DNA of 64,000 bases from Endoryza sp044226045 (GTDB lineage: Bacteria; Bacteroidota; Bacteroidia; Chitinophagales; Chitinophagaceae). The notes beneath the pieces were generated by a model. The model saw only the letters and a list, made by a program, of their open reading frames with translations. It did no database searches and was not told the origin of the DNA. Shown piece by piece: positions 1 through 7,994 of the stretch (the first letter of the stretch is position 1; the number at the start of each line of letters is the position of its first letter). Location: positions 62,001 to 126,000 of the forward strand of contig JBGAHR010000005.1 in assembly GCA_044226045.1 (NCBI GenBank), in the 5' to 3' direction. Both the position numbers and the translations under genes were made by a program.

Positions 1-742
1 CGATCAGCCACTCTCTCACGAATTCCTTACTCAGTTGTTTTTGCTTTTCGCCCGTTCTTTGCCGTTCTTCAAATCCATCTGCATAAAAATACCGGGAGCT
101 GTCGGGAGTATGGATTTCATCCATCAGGTAGATCTTGTTGCCGATTTTCCCGAACTCATATTTGGTATCTGCCAGTACGAGCCCGCGTTTGGCAGCCAGC
201 TGACGCCCCCTTTCGAACAAGGCGAGGGTGTATTGAACAAGTATATCCCATTCTTCCTTTGTACAGATTTTACGGGCGATGATTTCTTCCGGGGAAATGT
301 CTTCATCATGGCCGGCGTCGGCCTTGGTAGATGGCGTAATAATGGGGGAGGGGAAGTAGTCATTTTCCTTCAACCCTTCGGGCATGGTGGCTCCGCATAG
401 AATCCGTTTCCCGGATGCATAGGTTCTGGCAGCATGACCGACCAGGTTGCCTCTCACGACCATCTCAATTTTAAAGGGAACACATTTAAGCCCGATCGAC
501 ACGGTGGGGGCCGGTACATCGAGCAGCCAGTTCGGACAGATATCACGGGTTGCTTCCAGCATATGGGCAGCAATCTGGTTAAGGACCTGACCTTTGAATG
601 GAATCGGCCGGGGTAAAATTACATCGAAAGCTGAAATACGATCGGAAGCGATCATGACCAGTAATCGATCAGCAATGGTGTACACATCGCGCACTTTCCC
701 GCGATAAAAAGCCGTCTGTTTTTCGAACTTAAATGAATTCAT
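1..742 (-). CDS. purC: SAICAR synthase PurC, cut by the window edge
   Basis: Phosphoribosylaminoimidazole-succinocarboxamide synthase joins aspartate to CAIR with ATP in de novo purine synthesis (cytosolic). The minus strand is open from an ATG at 742 to the window edge, giving 247 residues. Visible family motifs are GKVRDVY (residues 15-21), SDRISAFDV (33-41), VVRGNLVG (95-102) and, near the cut, DEIHTPDSSRYF. The family is usually about 300 residues here, so some 50 C-terminal residues lie outside the window. The start is firm because GKVRDVY sits at the expected distance from the N-terminus. It is divergent from the TonB receptor at 891, with 148 bp between them. Confidence 0.95.
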   Translation of the reverse strand, partial: MNSFKFEKQTAFYRGKVRDVYTIADRLLVMIASDRISAFDVILPRPIPFKGQVLNQIAAHMLEATRDICPNWLLDVPAPTVSIGLKCVPFKIEMVVRGNLVGHAARTYASGKRILCGATMPEGLKENDYFPSPIITPSTKADAGHDEDISPEEIIARKICTKEEWDILVQYTLALFERGRQLAAKRGLVLADTKYEFGKIGNKIYLMDEIHTPDSSRYFYADGFEERQRTGEKQKQLSKEFVREWLI

Positions 743-890
743 TTACCGAAATTAAATGGAGGGCCTGAAATGGTAAAAAAACACTCGATAGAAATATCAA
801 CAAACCATGCTCATTTGTCTAAAAATTAAATTTTTACATAAATAAGACAATCCGTATTTTGCCCCCATAACGATAACTAAAACTTCCATT

Positions 891-3803
891 ATGAGAAAAA
901 GCTTCCGTTGTTTGGCGGCTTTGCTTTTTGTAAGCTTTTGTTCGCTTGCTGCCGTAGCCCAGGTAACCATCACCGGTAATGTCAGAAACGGTACGAATAA
1001 GGACGTTGTCCCGGCGGTTTCTGTTACGATTAAAGGATCTACAGTGGGTACCTTTACCGATGACAAAGGTAATTTCAAATTAACCACGAGTCTTAAACCT
1101 CCTTTCACGCTTGTATTTACTTCAGTAGGCTTCGAAGCCCAGGAAGTGGTGGTGAACAATGCCTCGGATGTGATCCAGGTAGATTTTGTTCCGGCCTCCT
1201 CACTGGGAGTGGAAGTTGTTGTTTCCGCCAGTCGTGTTCCGGAAAGAATTCTGGAATCTCCGGTTTCCATAGAAAGGGTTAGCCTGGCTAACATCCGAAG
1301 CACGCCGGCCACCAGCTATTACGACATTTTCAGAAATATAAAAGGAGTTGACCTGACTACCTCGAGCCTGACCTTTAACACTGTTTCTACCAGGGGTTTC
1401 AATGGTAGTGGCAGCGCCCGTGTGAACCAGATCGTGGACGGTATGGATAACCAGGCACCAGGTCTCAACTTCGCAGTAGGTAACGTAATCGGATTGACCG
1501 AACTCGATGTGGAGAGCATGGAATTACTGCCCGGCGCTTCTTCCGTATTGTACGGTCCGGGTGGAATGAACGGTACTGTTTTGCTCAATAGCAAAAACCC
1601 TTTCAAATACCAGGGGCTCAGCTACCAGGTGAAAGCCGGTATCATGCACACTGATAAGTTGCAGCGCAGCAAACCTTCGCCTTATTATGACTGGAGTGTT
1701 CGCTGGGCTGAGAAAATCAATGACAAATGGGCCTTCAAAATAGGCGCCCAACTGGTACAGGCTAAAGACTGGATTGGAAATGATACTTCCAACTACCAGG
1801 CTGGAGATCCTTCCATAAACACTTACGGATTTACCAAACCCGGTACACGCCGCAGTGATCCGGGTTATGATGGTGTGAACGTTTATGGTGATGAAACGGT
1901 ATTCGATACCAAGAACATCAACGGTACCAACTTGTTTTCGCTGGTAGCTGCCGGTGTTCGTGCGCAATTACCCAGCCCGCAACTGCAGGCGCTGTTCGAC
2001 AACGTGGTAGCAGGTTACAACAACCAGCAATTTGTGGTATCAAGAACCGGCTACAGGGAAAACGAAATCGTAAACAACAACACCGTCAACTTTAAATTGA
2101 CCGGCGCGCTTCATTACAAGATCACACCCAACATTGAAGCGTCTTTATCGGCTTATTGGGGAACAGGTAACACTGTTTACACCGGTAGTGACCGTTATTC
2201 TTTAAAAGATCTCAAGATTGGTCAGTATAAACTGGAATTGAAACACAACAACTGGTTTGTTCGCGCATATACCACACAGGAGAACGCGGGCGAATCATTC
2301 AATGCTACCATCACTGCCCGTCTCTTTAATGAAGCCTGGTCGCCCAGTGCTTCCTGGTATCAGACTTACCAGACCGTGTTCTTCCAGTCTAAACTGGGCT
2401 TGTTGCCCGGTCAGACTCCTGGTTCTGTGGTGGATGATTACAATTCCCATCTGCTTGCGCGTGCTGCTGCCGATGCCAATCGTCCTGTTCCCGGTTCTGA
2501 TGCTTTCAAAACACTGTTCGATAAAGTTCGCCTGACACCTATCAAAAAAGGCGGTGGGCTGTTCCTCGATAAATCAGACCTTTACCTCGCAGAGGGTCAG
2601 TATAACTTCTCCAACAAGATCAAAATATTCGACCTGTTGGTTGGTGCCAGTGTAAAACAGTATGTTCTTAACTCGGAAGGTACCCTGTTTGCCGATACTT
2701 CCGGTAACATCAAGATCAACGAAATCGGCGGTTATGCGCAGATTGCCAAAGCATTCTTTAATGATCGCATCAAGCTGACTGCAGCCGGACGTTATGATAA
2801 GAATGAAAACTTCAAGGGCCGTTTCACACCACGCTTTACCGGCGTATTTAAAGTGGCCCAGAATCATAACCTGCGTGTATCATATCAGACCGCTTACAGA
2901 TTCCCCACAACCCAGAACCAGTGGATCAACCTCGTAGTGGGTGGCGGAACCGTATTGATCGGCGGTTTGCCGGAACTCCGTAAGTTTTACAACTTCAGAA
3001 GTGTCAGCTCACCCAATGATAATCCGGGCGGCAATCCTGCTTACACCCTGGCCAGTGTGGGAGCATTCGGCGCAGCTGTTCAGGCTGATATTATTGGTGG
3101 ACTTACTCCACAACAGGCGATTGGCAAAAATGTCGGTCTGTTGAAAGAAGCTGAGTTCCCTGAATACAAAGCCGAAACCATGCGTTCCATCGAAGCTGGT
3201 TACAAGGGCCTGTTCGGAAAAAAAGTACTGGTAGATATTTACGGATACTGGGGCAAGTATGAAAACTTCCTCGGAAGAACCATCGTTCTGCAATCTACCA
3301 CACCCGGCGGAACACCCGATGGTTTGCTGTCCGGATCTACCCGCAGAAACGTGTCCGTTGCTGTTAATGCCGCCAGCCGCGTGAAAACTTATGGATTTGG
3401 CGCCAGCATCGATTACCTGCTGCCCCGTAACTTCACTGCTACCGTTAACGTAACAGCCGACAGGATCACCGATGTACCAACCGGATTTATTTCATTCTTC
3501 AATGTTCCTTCCTATCGTTTGAACGTGGGACTGAGCAATACCGGTTTCGGATACCAGAAACGTTTCGGTTTCAGCGTGATGCTTCGTAACCAGGATGGCT
3601 TCTATTATGAAAGTGATTTCAGACAGGGAGACATCAAAGGTTTCACTAACATAGATGCACAAGTGAGCTTTAAGCTGCCCGCCCGCCGCTCCATCGTGAA
3701 ACTGGGCGCAACCAATCTTACCAACAAATATTACCAGACAGCTTTTGGAAACCCATCCATTGGCGGTATTTATTATGTAAGCTTCGGTTACAACGTATTC
3801 TAA
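891..3803 (+). CDS. TonB-dependent receptor with carboxypeptidase-like N-terminal domain
   Basis: Outer-membrane, TonB-energised uptake receptor of 970 residues. A signal peptide ends near residue 24 (LAAVAQ), followed by a CarboxypepD_reg-like beta-sandwich (about 25-110, with VTITGNVRNG at its start), a plug domain (about 115-245, containing RGFNGSGSARVNQIVDGMDN) and a long barrel ending in an aromatic residue (YVSFGYNVF). There is no SusD partner next to it, so it is probably a siderophore, vitamin or other non-SusD receptor rather than part of a polysaccharide locus. The substrate cannot be read from the sequence. It stands alone and is closed by the terminator at 3845-3883. Confidence 0.9.
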   Translation: MRKSFRCLAALLFVSFCSLAAVAQVTITGNVRNGTNKDVVPAVSVTIKGSTVGTFTDDKGNFKLTTSLKPPFTLVFTSVGFEAQEVVVNNASDVIQVDFVPASSLGVEVVVSASRVPERILESPVSIERVSLANIRSTPATSYYDIFRNIKGVDLTTSSLTFNTVSTRGFNGSGSARVNQIVDGMDNQAPGLNFAVGNVIGLTELDVESMELLPGASSVLYGPGGMNGTVLLNSKNPFKYQGLSYQVKAGIMHTDKLQRSKPSPYYDWSVRWAEKINDKWAFKIGAQLVQAKDWIGNDTSNYQAGDPSINTYGFTKPGTRRSDPGYDGVNVYGDETVFDTKNINGTNLFSLVAAGVRAQLPSPQLQALFDNVVAGYNNQQFVVSRTGYRENEIVNNNTVNFKLTGALHYKITPNIEASLSAYWGTGNTVYTGSDRYSLKDLKIGQYKLELKHNNWFVRAYTTQENAGESFNATITARLFNEAWSPSASWYQTYQTVFFQSKLGLLPGQTPGSVVDDYNSHLLARAAADANRPVPGSDAFKTLFDKVRLTPIKKGGGLFLDKSDLYLAEGQYNFSNKIKIFDLLVGASVKQYVLNSEGTLFADTSGNIKINEIGGYAQIAKAFFNDRIKLTAAGRYDKNENFKGRFTPRFTGVFKVAQNHNLRVSYQTAYRFPTTQNQWINLVVGGGTVLIGGLPELRKFYNFRSVSSPNDNPGGNPAYTLASVGAFGAAVQADIIGGLTPQQAIGKNVGLLKEAEFPEYKAETMRSIEAGYKGLFGKKVLVDIYGYWGKYENFLGRTIVLQSTTPGGTPDGLLSGSTRRNVSVAVNAASRVKTYGFGASIDYLLPRNFTATVNVTADRITDVPTGFISFFNVPSYRLNVGLSNTGFGYQKRFGFSVMLRNQDGFYYESDFRQGDIKGFTNIDAQVSFKLPARRSIVKLGATNLTNKYYQTAFGNPSIGGIYYVSFGYNVF

Positions 3804-3844
3804 TCAGTTAATGACCGACCTGTAAAACGGGCGGCCTTCAAAAT

Positions 3845-3883
3845 AAAAAACAGGCAAAAGCGAAAGCTGATGCCTGTTTTTTT
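3845..3883. terminator. Bidirectional intrinsic terminator between the receptor and ychF
   Basis: Hairpin with arms AAAAACAGGCA and TGCCTGTTTTT flanking a 14-nt loop. There are A residues on the left and T residues on the right, so it can end transcription from both convergent genes. Confidence 0.8.
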
Positions 3884-3935
3884 ATCGGCAACCCTGCGGA
3901 TCAACTGAGGGTCATTAACCTGACTTGGAATGGTG

Positions 3936-5036
3936 TTATACGTTAAACCTGAAATGCATTACGTCACCATCCTTCACGAGGTATTCTTTTCCTTCAATTC
4001 TTAATTTTCCTGCGTCCCGGCAGGCGGCTTCTGATCCATACTGAATAAAGTCATCATACCCGATCACTTCCGCTTTGATAAATCCTTTTTCGAAATCGGT
4101 ATGAATTACGCTGGCTGCCTGCGGAGCTTTCCAGCCATCATGTATAGTCCAGGCACGCACTTCCTGCACACCGGCGGTGAAGTAAGTTCGCAATTCCAGC
4201 AGTCTGTACGTTGAACGGATGAGTCGGTTGAGGGCAGGCTCTTTCATTTTGTACTCCTCCATGAACATCTGGCGGTCATCCAGGTCTTCCATCTCCGAAA
4301 TCTGGGCTTCGATGGAATTGTTCATAACAATCACTTCTGCTTTCTCATTCTTGACGGCATCCATCAATGCCTGTGAAAACCTGTTGCCGGTATGCATGGA
4401 TGGTTCATCCACATTGGCTACATACAATACCGGCTTCTCCGTTAGCAGGAACAGATCGGCAATGGCCGGTCTTTCGATTTCATTCAGTTCGAGTGAACGG
4501 ATATTTTTGCCCTGCTCCAGGTGAGCGTAACATCTTTTCAATACATCGAGCTCAGCCCTGATCTTGGCATCGCCTGTTTTTGCCATTTTCTCAACCCTGC
4601 TCAATTTCTTTTCCACGCTGTCAAGGTCTTTCAATTGCAATTCGGTTTCGATGATTTCTTTATCGGCCACCGGGTTGATCGGGCCTTCTTCTCGCAACAC
4701 ATTTTCATCTTCAAAACAACGGATCACATGAATGATGGCATCCACTTCGCGGATATTGGCCAGGAACTTATTACCAAGCCCTTCGCCCTTGCTGGCCCCT
4801 TTCACCAGTCCGGCAATGTCTACAATTTCAATTTGGGTGGGAACCACTCTTTGGGGAACGACCAGCTCCGCCAGTTTCTGCAAACGCTGATCCGGTACAT
4901 CTACCAGCCCCACGTTTGGTTCGATAGTGCAAAAACGATAATTACTGGCCTGTGCTTTCGCGCTATTGCTCACCGCATTGAACAAAGTTGACTTACCTAC
5001 GTTGGGCAGTCCGACGATCCCTGCTTTTAAACCCAT
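3936..5036 (-). CDS. ychF: Redox-regulated ATPase / translation-associated GTPase YchF
   Basis: Obg-family P-loop NTPase that binds ribosomes and takes part in translation and stress responses. It is 366 residues, the normal length. The G1 loop GLPNVGKST is at residues 9-17. NYRFCTIEPNVG follows in switch I. DIAGLVKGASKGEGLG is the G3 region. The G4 motif is NVDE rather than NKxD, the change known to make YchF prefer ATP. The C-terminal 80 residues form the TGS domain (YGSEAACRDAGKLRIEGKEY). A likely -7 box lies 23 bp upstream of the ATG. Confidence 0.97.
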   Translation of the reverse strand: MGLKAGIVGLPNVGKSTLFNAVSNSAKAQASNYRFCTIEPNVGLVDVPDQRLQKLAELVVPQRVVPTQIEIVDIAGLVKGASKGEGLGNKFLANIREVDAIIHVIRCFEDENVLREEGPINPVADKEIIETELQLKDLDSVEKKLSRVEKMAKTGDAKIRAELDVLKRCYAHLEQGKNIRSLELNEIERPAIADLFLLTEKPVLYVANVDEPSMHTGNRFSQALMDAVKNEKAEVIVMNNSIEAQISEMEDLDDRQMFMEEYKMKEPALNRLIRSTYRLLELRTYFTAGVQEVRAWTIHDGWKAPQAASVIHTDFEKGFIKAEVIGYDDFIQYGSEAACRDAGKLRIEGKEYLVKDGDVMHFRFNV

Positions 5037-5059
5037 ATGAGTGATTCGATTTTAGCGCG

Positions 5060-5067
5060 CAAAGTTA
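5060..5067 (-). promoter_or_regulatory. Candidate -7 box of ychF
   Basis: TAACTTTG on the minus strand fits the Bacteroidota -7 consensus TAnnTTTG. No good -33 TTTG was found at the usual spacing, so the call rests on the -7 match and its position. Confidence 0.45.
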
Positions 5068-5163
5068 CGACATTAGCCTTTTTTAGCTGATTAATATTTG
5101 TTGAATTGGCAAAATTGATGAAACTTCATTTTTTGGATTCACTCCCTTAATAATAAACGGGTT

Positions 5164-6402
5164 ATGATATTAAACTTCATTTGGATCGGGTTTTTCCTGC
5201 TTGCCTTTATCATCGCCATCATCCGGCTGGTCATGGGCGATACAGAAATTTTCAAGCAGATCATGGACGGGGTTTTTGATTCGGCCAACTCCGGATTCCA
5301 GATCTCCCTGAACCTGGTGGGGCTGTTGAGCCTGTTCCTGGGATTCATGCATATCGGGGAGCGGGCAGGGGCCATCAATTTTCTGTCGAGGCTGGTGGCG
5401 CCGGTATTCAGTAAACTGTTTCCCGAAGTTCCGAGGAATCACCCGGCGATGGGGCATATGATGATGAATTTTTCCGCCAATTTGCTGGGATTGGATAATG
5501 CCGCCACGCCTTTTGGATTAAAGGCCATGCAAAGCCTTCAGGAGCTCAATAAAGAAAAAGAAACCGCCAGCAACGCCCAGATCATGTTCATGGTGCTGCA
5601 TGCATCTGGTCTTACGGTTATACCTGTCAGTATTATTGCCATGCGCATCGTCAAAGGTTCCAAAAATCCTACGGAGATATTTATTCCCTGCCTGATTGCC
5701 ACATTTGTGGCCACGATGGTTGCTATGATGGTAACGGCTCTATGGCAAAAGTTTTCCCGTAAGCAATGGATCACGATCATCGCAGTGGGAGCCGTTGGGT
5801 CGGTGTTGTTGGTCAGTCTTGGTTACTTCCTTCGTCATTTGTCCTCCGATGGTGCGGCCAGGTTTTCAAATCTTGTCAGCAGCGGACTTATCCTCAGTTT
5901 GTTTGTTGTGTTCATCCTGGGTGGTCTTTGGAAAAAGATCAATGTGTATGATGCCTTCATTGATGGCGCCAAACAGGGATTCGATGTGGCGATACGAATT
6001 ATTCCATACCTGATCGCGATGCTCGTCGCCATCAGTGTATTGAGAACCTGTGGTGCCTTTGATTATATGATACAAGGCCTTTCCTGGGTTTGCTCCAGCC
6101 TTGGTATTGATACACAATTTGTACCGGCCATGCCCACCGCTCTGATGAAACCGTTTAGTGGCGGAGGATCCCGCGCATTGATGATAACTGCGATGGATCA
6201 GTATGGGGCGGATAGTTTTGTAGGTCGACTTTCCTGTGTATTCCAGGGTTCAGCAGATACTACTTTCTATATTGTTGCTGTTTATTTTGGATCAGTAGGC
6301 ATCAAGAAAACCAGGTATGCCGTCTCGGCTGCCTTGCTGGCGGATCTGGCCAGTATTATAACGGCGATATTGATTGCGTACAACTGGCCGTGGAGCAGTT
6401 AG
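5164..6402 (+). CDS. SpmA-SpmB fusion, nucleoside recognition (Gate) domain membrane protein
   Basis: Polytopic inner-membrane protein of 412 residues joining two modules that are separate in Bacillus. The first half resembles spore maturation protein SpmA (LNLVGLLSLFLGFMHIGERAG, then NMSANLLGLDNAATPFGLKAM-like text). The second half resembles SpmB (VYDAFIDGAKQGFDVAIRI, FSGGGSRALMI, FQGSADTTFYIVAVYFGSVG). Several hydrophobic segments are visible in both halves. Bacteroidota do not sporulate, and the function of these proteins outside spore formers is not established; small-solute transport is a guess from the Gate domain. It is monocistronic and followed by the repeat island. Confidence 0.85.
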   Translation: MILNFIWIGFFLLAFIIAIIRLVMGDTEIFKQIMDGVFDSANSGFQISLNLVGLLSLFLGFMHIGERAGAINFLSRLVAPVFSKLFPEVPRNHPAMGHMMMNFSANLLGLDNAATPFGLKAMQSLQELNKEKETASNAQIMFMVLHASGLTVIPVSIIAMRIVKGSKNPTEIFIPCLIATFVATMVAMMVTALWQKFSRKQWITIIAVGAVGSVLLVSLGYFLRHLSSDGAARFSNLVSSGLILSLFVVFILGGLWKKINVYDAFIDGAKQGFDVAIRIIPYLIAMLVAISVLRTCGAFDYMIQGLSWVCSSLGIDTQFVPAMPTALMKPFSGGGSRALMITAMDQYGADSFVGRLSCVFQGSADTTFYIVAVYFGSVGIKKTRYAVSAALLADLASIITAILIAYNWPWSS

Positions 6403-6406
6403 TTCC

Positions 6407-6501
6407 GTTTATCGTTTTCTCAGGCGAGTCTTATTCGCCGAAGGCGGAGGACTCGCCGCGGAGTGGGAGTCAGGTCGCTTGTTTATCGTTTCACGTTGTT
6501 G
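6407..6501. repeat. Heptad GTTTATC/GTTTCAC tracts around a nested inverted repeat
   Basis: Two short heptad runs (6407-6420 and 6481-6501; units GTTTATC, GTTTTCT, GTTTCAC, GTTGTTG) begin five bases after the preceding stop codon. Between them lies a perfect 8-bp inverted repeat, GGCGAGTC (6423-6430) and GACTCGCC (6450-6457), with a smaller CGCC/GGCG hairpin in its loop. No ORF with coding character is present. Confidence 0.6.
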
Positions 6502-6526
6502 CTAAGATCGATGACGGATGGAATGC

Positions 6527-6550
6527 AATTAGTCAATTCGCCAATCACTG
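6527..6550. repeat. Three-unit octad tract
   Basis: AATTAGTC, AATTCGCC and AATCACTG follow each other in an 8-bp register. This is a degenerate example of the clearer octad runs at 6930 and 7138. Confidence 0.4.
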
Positions 6551-6581
6551 TTGTCCGGGGAAAGTGTCGAAGTCCATCCAG

Positions 6582-6660
6582 TTAAGCTGAAATAATCATC
6601 TTTTTGCCACTTTTTGAGAAATGAGCCCCCTCTTGGTGAACGGGAGCGAGAGCGAGAGCG
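6582..6660. repeat. 79-bp direct repeat, copy 1, ending in GAGCGR hexamers
   Basis: This 79-bp segment recurs at 6988-7066 with two visible mismatches. Its first 57 bases are unique sequence starting TTAAGCTGAAATAATC. Its end is a tract of four hexamers of the type GAGCGA/GAGCGG (6638-6661). It has no coding potential. Confidence 0.85.
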
Positions 6661-6701
6661 GACGTAATATGAGGGAGATTTTATTCCAGCGAGTCTCTGA
6701 C

Positions 6702-6733
6702 GGGACTTTTTTTGTTTCGCCAAAAAAAGTCCC
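6702..6733. repeat. Perfect 13-bp hairpin
   Basis: Arms GGGACTTTTTTTG (6702-6714) and CAAAAAAAGTCCC (6721-6733) flank a 6-nt loop. The symmetric T and A runs inside the stem could act as a weak terminator on either strand, but no gene lies close enough to need one. Confidence 0.75.
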
Positions 6734-6780
6734 ACAAAAAAAGGCGACGGTAACCGATATACAGCCCGGCTAATTTAGGG

Positions 6781-6804
6781 GAGCGGGAGTGAGAGCGGGA
6801 GCGG
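6781..6804. repeat. Hexamer tract GAGCGG x4
   Basis: Four hexamers in register (GAGCGG, GAGTGA, GAGCGG, GAGCGG). They match the hexamer ends of both 79-bp repeat copies but here stand alone. Confidence 0.6.
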
Positions 6805-6929
6805 ATTAGGAGAAGTTGAATTTTATCCATTTACCAATTCAATAAGTTCTTCGGTGGTGAACAGCGGTTGAATAAAGCCCGGCTATTGTTGAAATTCAGT
6901 TTGCTGTTTATAGTTAGGGGTTTGCTGTT

Positions 6930-6969
6930 CATTGGCAAATTGGCCCATTGGCTCATTGACCAATTGCGC
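6930..6969. repeat. Octad tract, five units of MATTGRCN type
   Basis: Five consecutive 8-bp units, CATTGGCA, AATTGGCC, CATTGGCT, CATTGACC and AATTGCGC, run without slippage. No product is encoded. Confidence 0.65.
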
Positions 6970-6987
6970 TCTCCGAGTTTCAACCTA

Positions 6988-7066
6988 TTAAGCTGAAATA
7001 ATCATCTTTTTGCCACTTTTTGAGAAATGAGCCCCCTCTTGGTGAGCGGGAGCGGGAGCGAGAGCG
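6988..7066. repeat. 79-bp direct repeat, copy 2, ending in GAGCGR hexamers
   Basis: Second copy of the segment at 6582-6660. It ends in four hexamers (7044-7067: GAGCGG, GAGCGG, GAGCGA, GAGCGA). The copies differ only inside the hexamer-rich end. Confidence 0.85.
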
Positions 7067-7079
7067 AATACAGTTATCG

Positions 7080-7169
7080 CATTGGCAAATTGGATTTCAT
7101 CCGCCATTCGTCATTCGTAATCCGTAATCCGTCATTGCATTGACTAATTGACCAATTGCTTCATTGGCT
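7080..7169. repeat. Mixed heptad and octad tract
   Basis: Two octads (7080-7095) are followed by four heptads (7105-7132: CATTCGT twice, AATCCGT twice) and then four octads (7138-7169: CATTGACT, AATTGACC, AATTGCTT, CATTGGCT). The switch between periods inside one tract argues against simple slippage of a single unit. Confidence 0.6.
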
Positions 7170-7172
7170 TAT

Positions 7173-7207
7173 TAAAAAAAAAGGGCTTCCCCTTTCGGAA
7201 GAAGCCC
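7173..7207 (-). terminator. Terminator of the SusCD-DUF4397 operon
   Basis: On the minus strand a GGGCTTC/GAAGCCC stem is followed by a run of nine T residues. It lies 49 bp past the stop of the last operon gene. Confidence 0.8.
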
Positions 7208-7255
7208 ATATGCCAGATTCATCTATTACACTACTAAAAGTTCAGAGCGATAATA

Positions 7256-7975
7256 TTAGTTTGATTTGTTTGCATACACCCAGCCACCGAGGTTTTGGCT
7301 ACCTGTTCCTCCAACAAAGCCACGGGCAGCGATCGTGTAGATTCTGTCCGGCAGCAGGTTGATATTGCTGGTAGTGTACAATACGGTGCTGGTATTGGCT
7401 GATTTAAACGCAAAGGTTACAATACCCGGATCCACTTCAATAAACTCCTGCAGTGCCGTATTGGTTGCCTGGTCGTTGAAGCTGCGGTTCTTGAAAAGAA
7501 TCGCGCCTGCCGCGCCGAGGCTTACATCAATGGCCGGTGCATTGGGGGAGAAATGAAAGAAACGAATCTTTACTTTGCCGGGGTTGGGTTCTTCCAGGTC
7601 GTCTTTAACCAGGGCCAGTTTTATTTTGTTGACCGAATCAATGAGGAACGCCATGTAGGCCATATCCTCTTCCAGCGTTTCCGTAACAGAAGCAAAAGGC
7701 GTTGTTTGACCTGTTGGATTGAATTGAATAGTTGTACTTCCAGGAGTTACGGTATAATACGGAAGAGTATAAGTTGCGGTACCCGTAGTGGTGGAATAGC
7801 CGACCGTAGTGGCGAATATCTGGTTGTTGATCACAAAATCGACCGAACCGGAATTCGGAGACAACGGCGCCATTACCAACTGTGAAATACGCATAATGGG
7901 ATCCTTTTTTATACAGGATGATACGCCAAAGAGTACCATCAGTAAAAGGAGCGAGAACGAATATTTATGGGTCAT
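7256..7975 (-). CDS. DUF4397 lipoprotein, last gene of the SusCD operon
   Basis: Predicted lipoprotein of 239 residues. The lipobox GVSSC puts the lipidated Cys at residue 21. The body contains a DUF4397-type repeat (VKIRFFHFSPNAPAIDVSLG, then NINLLPDRIYTIAARG). DUF4397 proteins are beta-rich exported proteins without a known activity. It is 19 bp downstream of a second DUF4397 lipoprotein, and both follow susC-susD, so it is probably a surface or periplasmic accessory of that uptake system. This is inferred from position only. A terminator follows. Confidence 0.8.
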   Translation of the reverse strand: MTHKYSFSLLLLMVLFGVSSCIKKDPIMRISQLVMAPLSPNSGSVDFVINNQIFATTVGYSTTTGTATYTLPYYTVTPGSTTIQFNPTGQTTPFASVTETLEEDMAYMAFLIDSVNKIKLALVKDDLEEPNPGKVKIRFFHFSPNAPAIDVSLGAAGAILFKNRSFNDQATNTALQEFIEVDPGIVTFAFKSANTSTVLYTTSNINLLPDRIYTIAARGFVGGTGSQNLGGWVYANKSN

Positions 7976-7994
7976 ATCAGACTTCTTTAAACTG

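Noticed and set aside
35..616. Plus-strand open frames over the purC region
   Set aside because: They lie antisense to the clear SAICAR synthase frame and carry no family motif.
6407..6501. Nested inverted repeat as a terminator for the SpmAB gene
   Set aside because: The stem is perfect but no T run follows on either strand.
6403..7172. CRISPR array
   Set aside because: Repeats are 6-8 bp in direct contact or a single 79-bp pair; there are no equal spacers and no cas genes.
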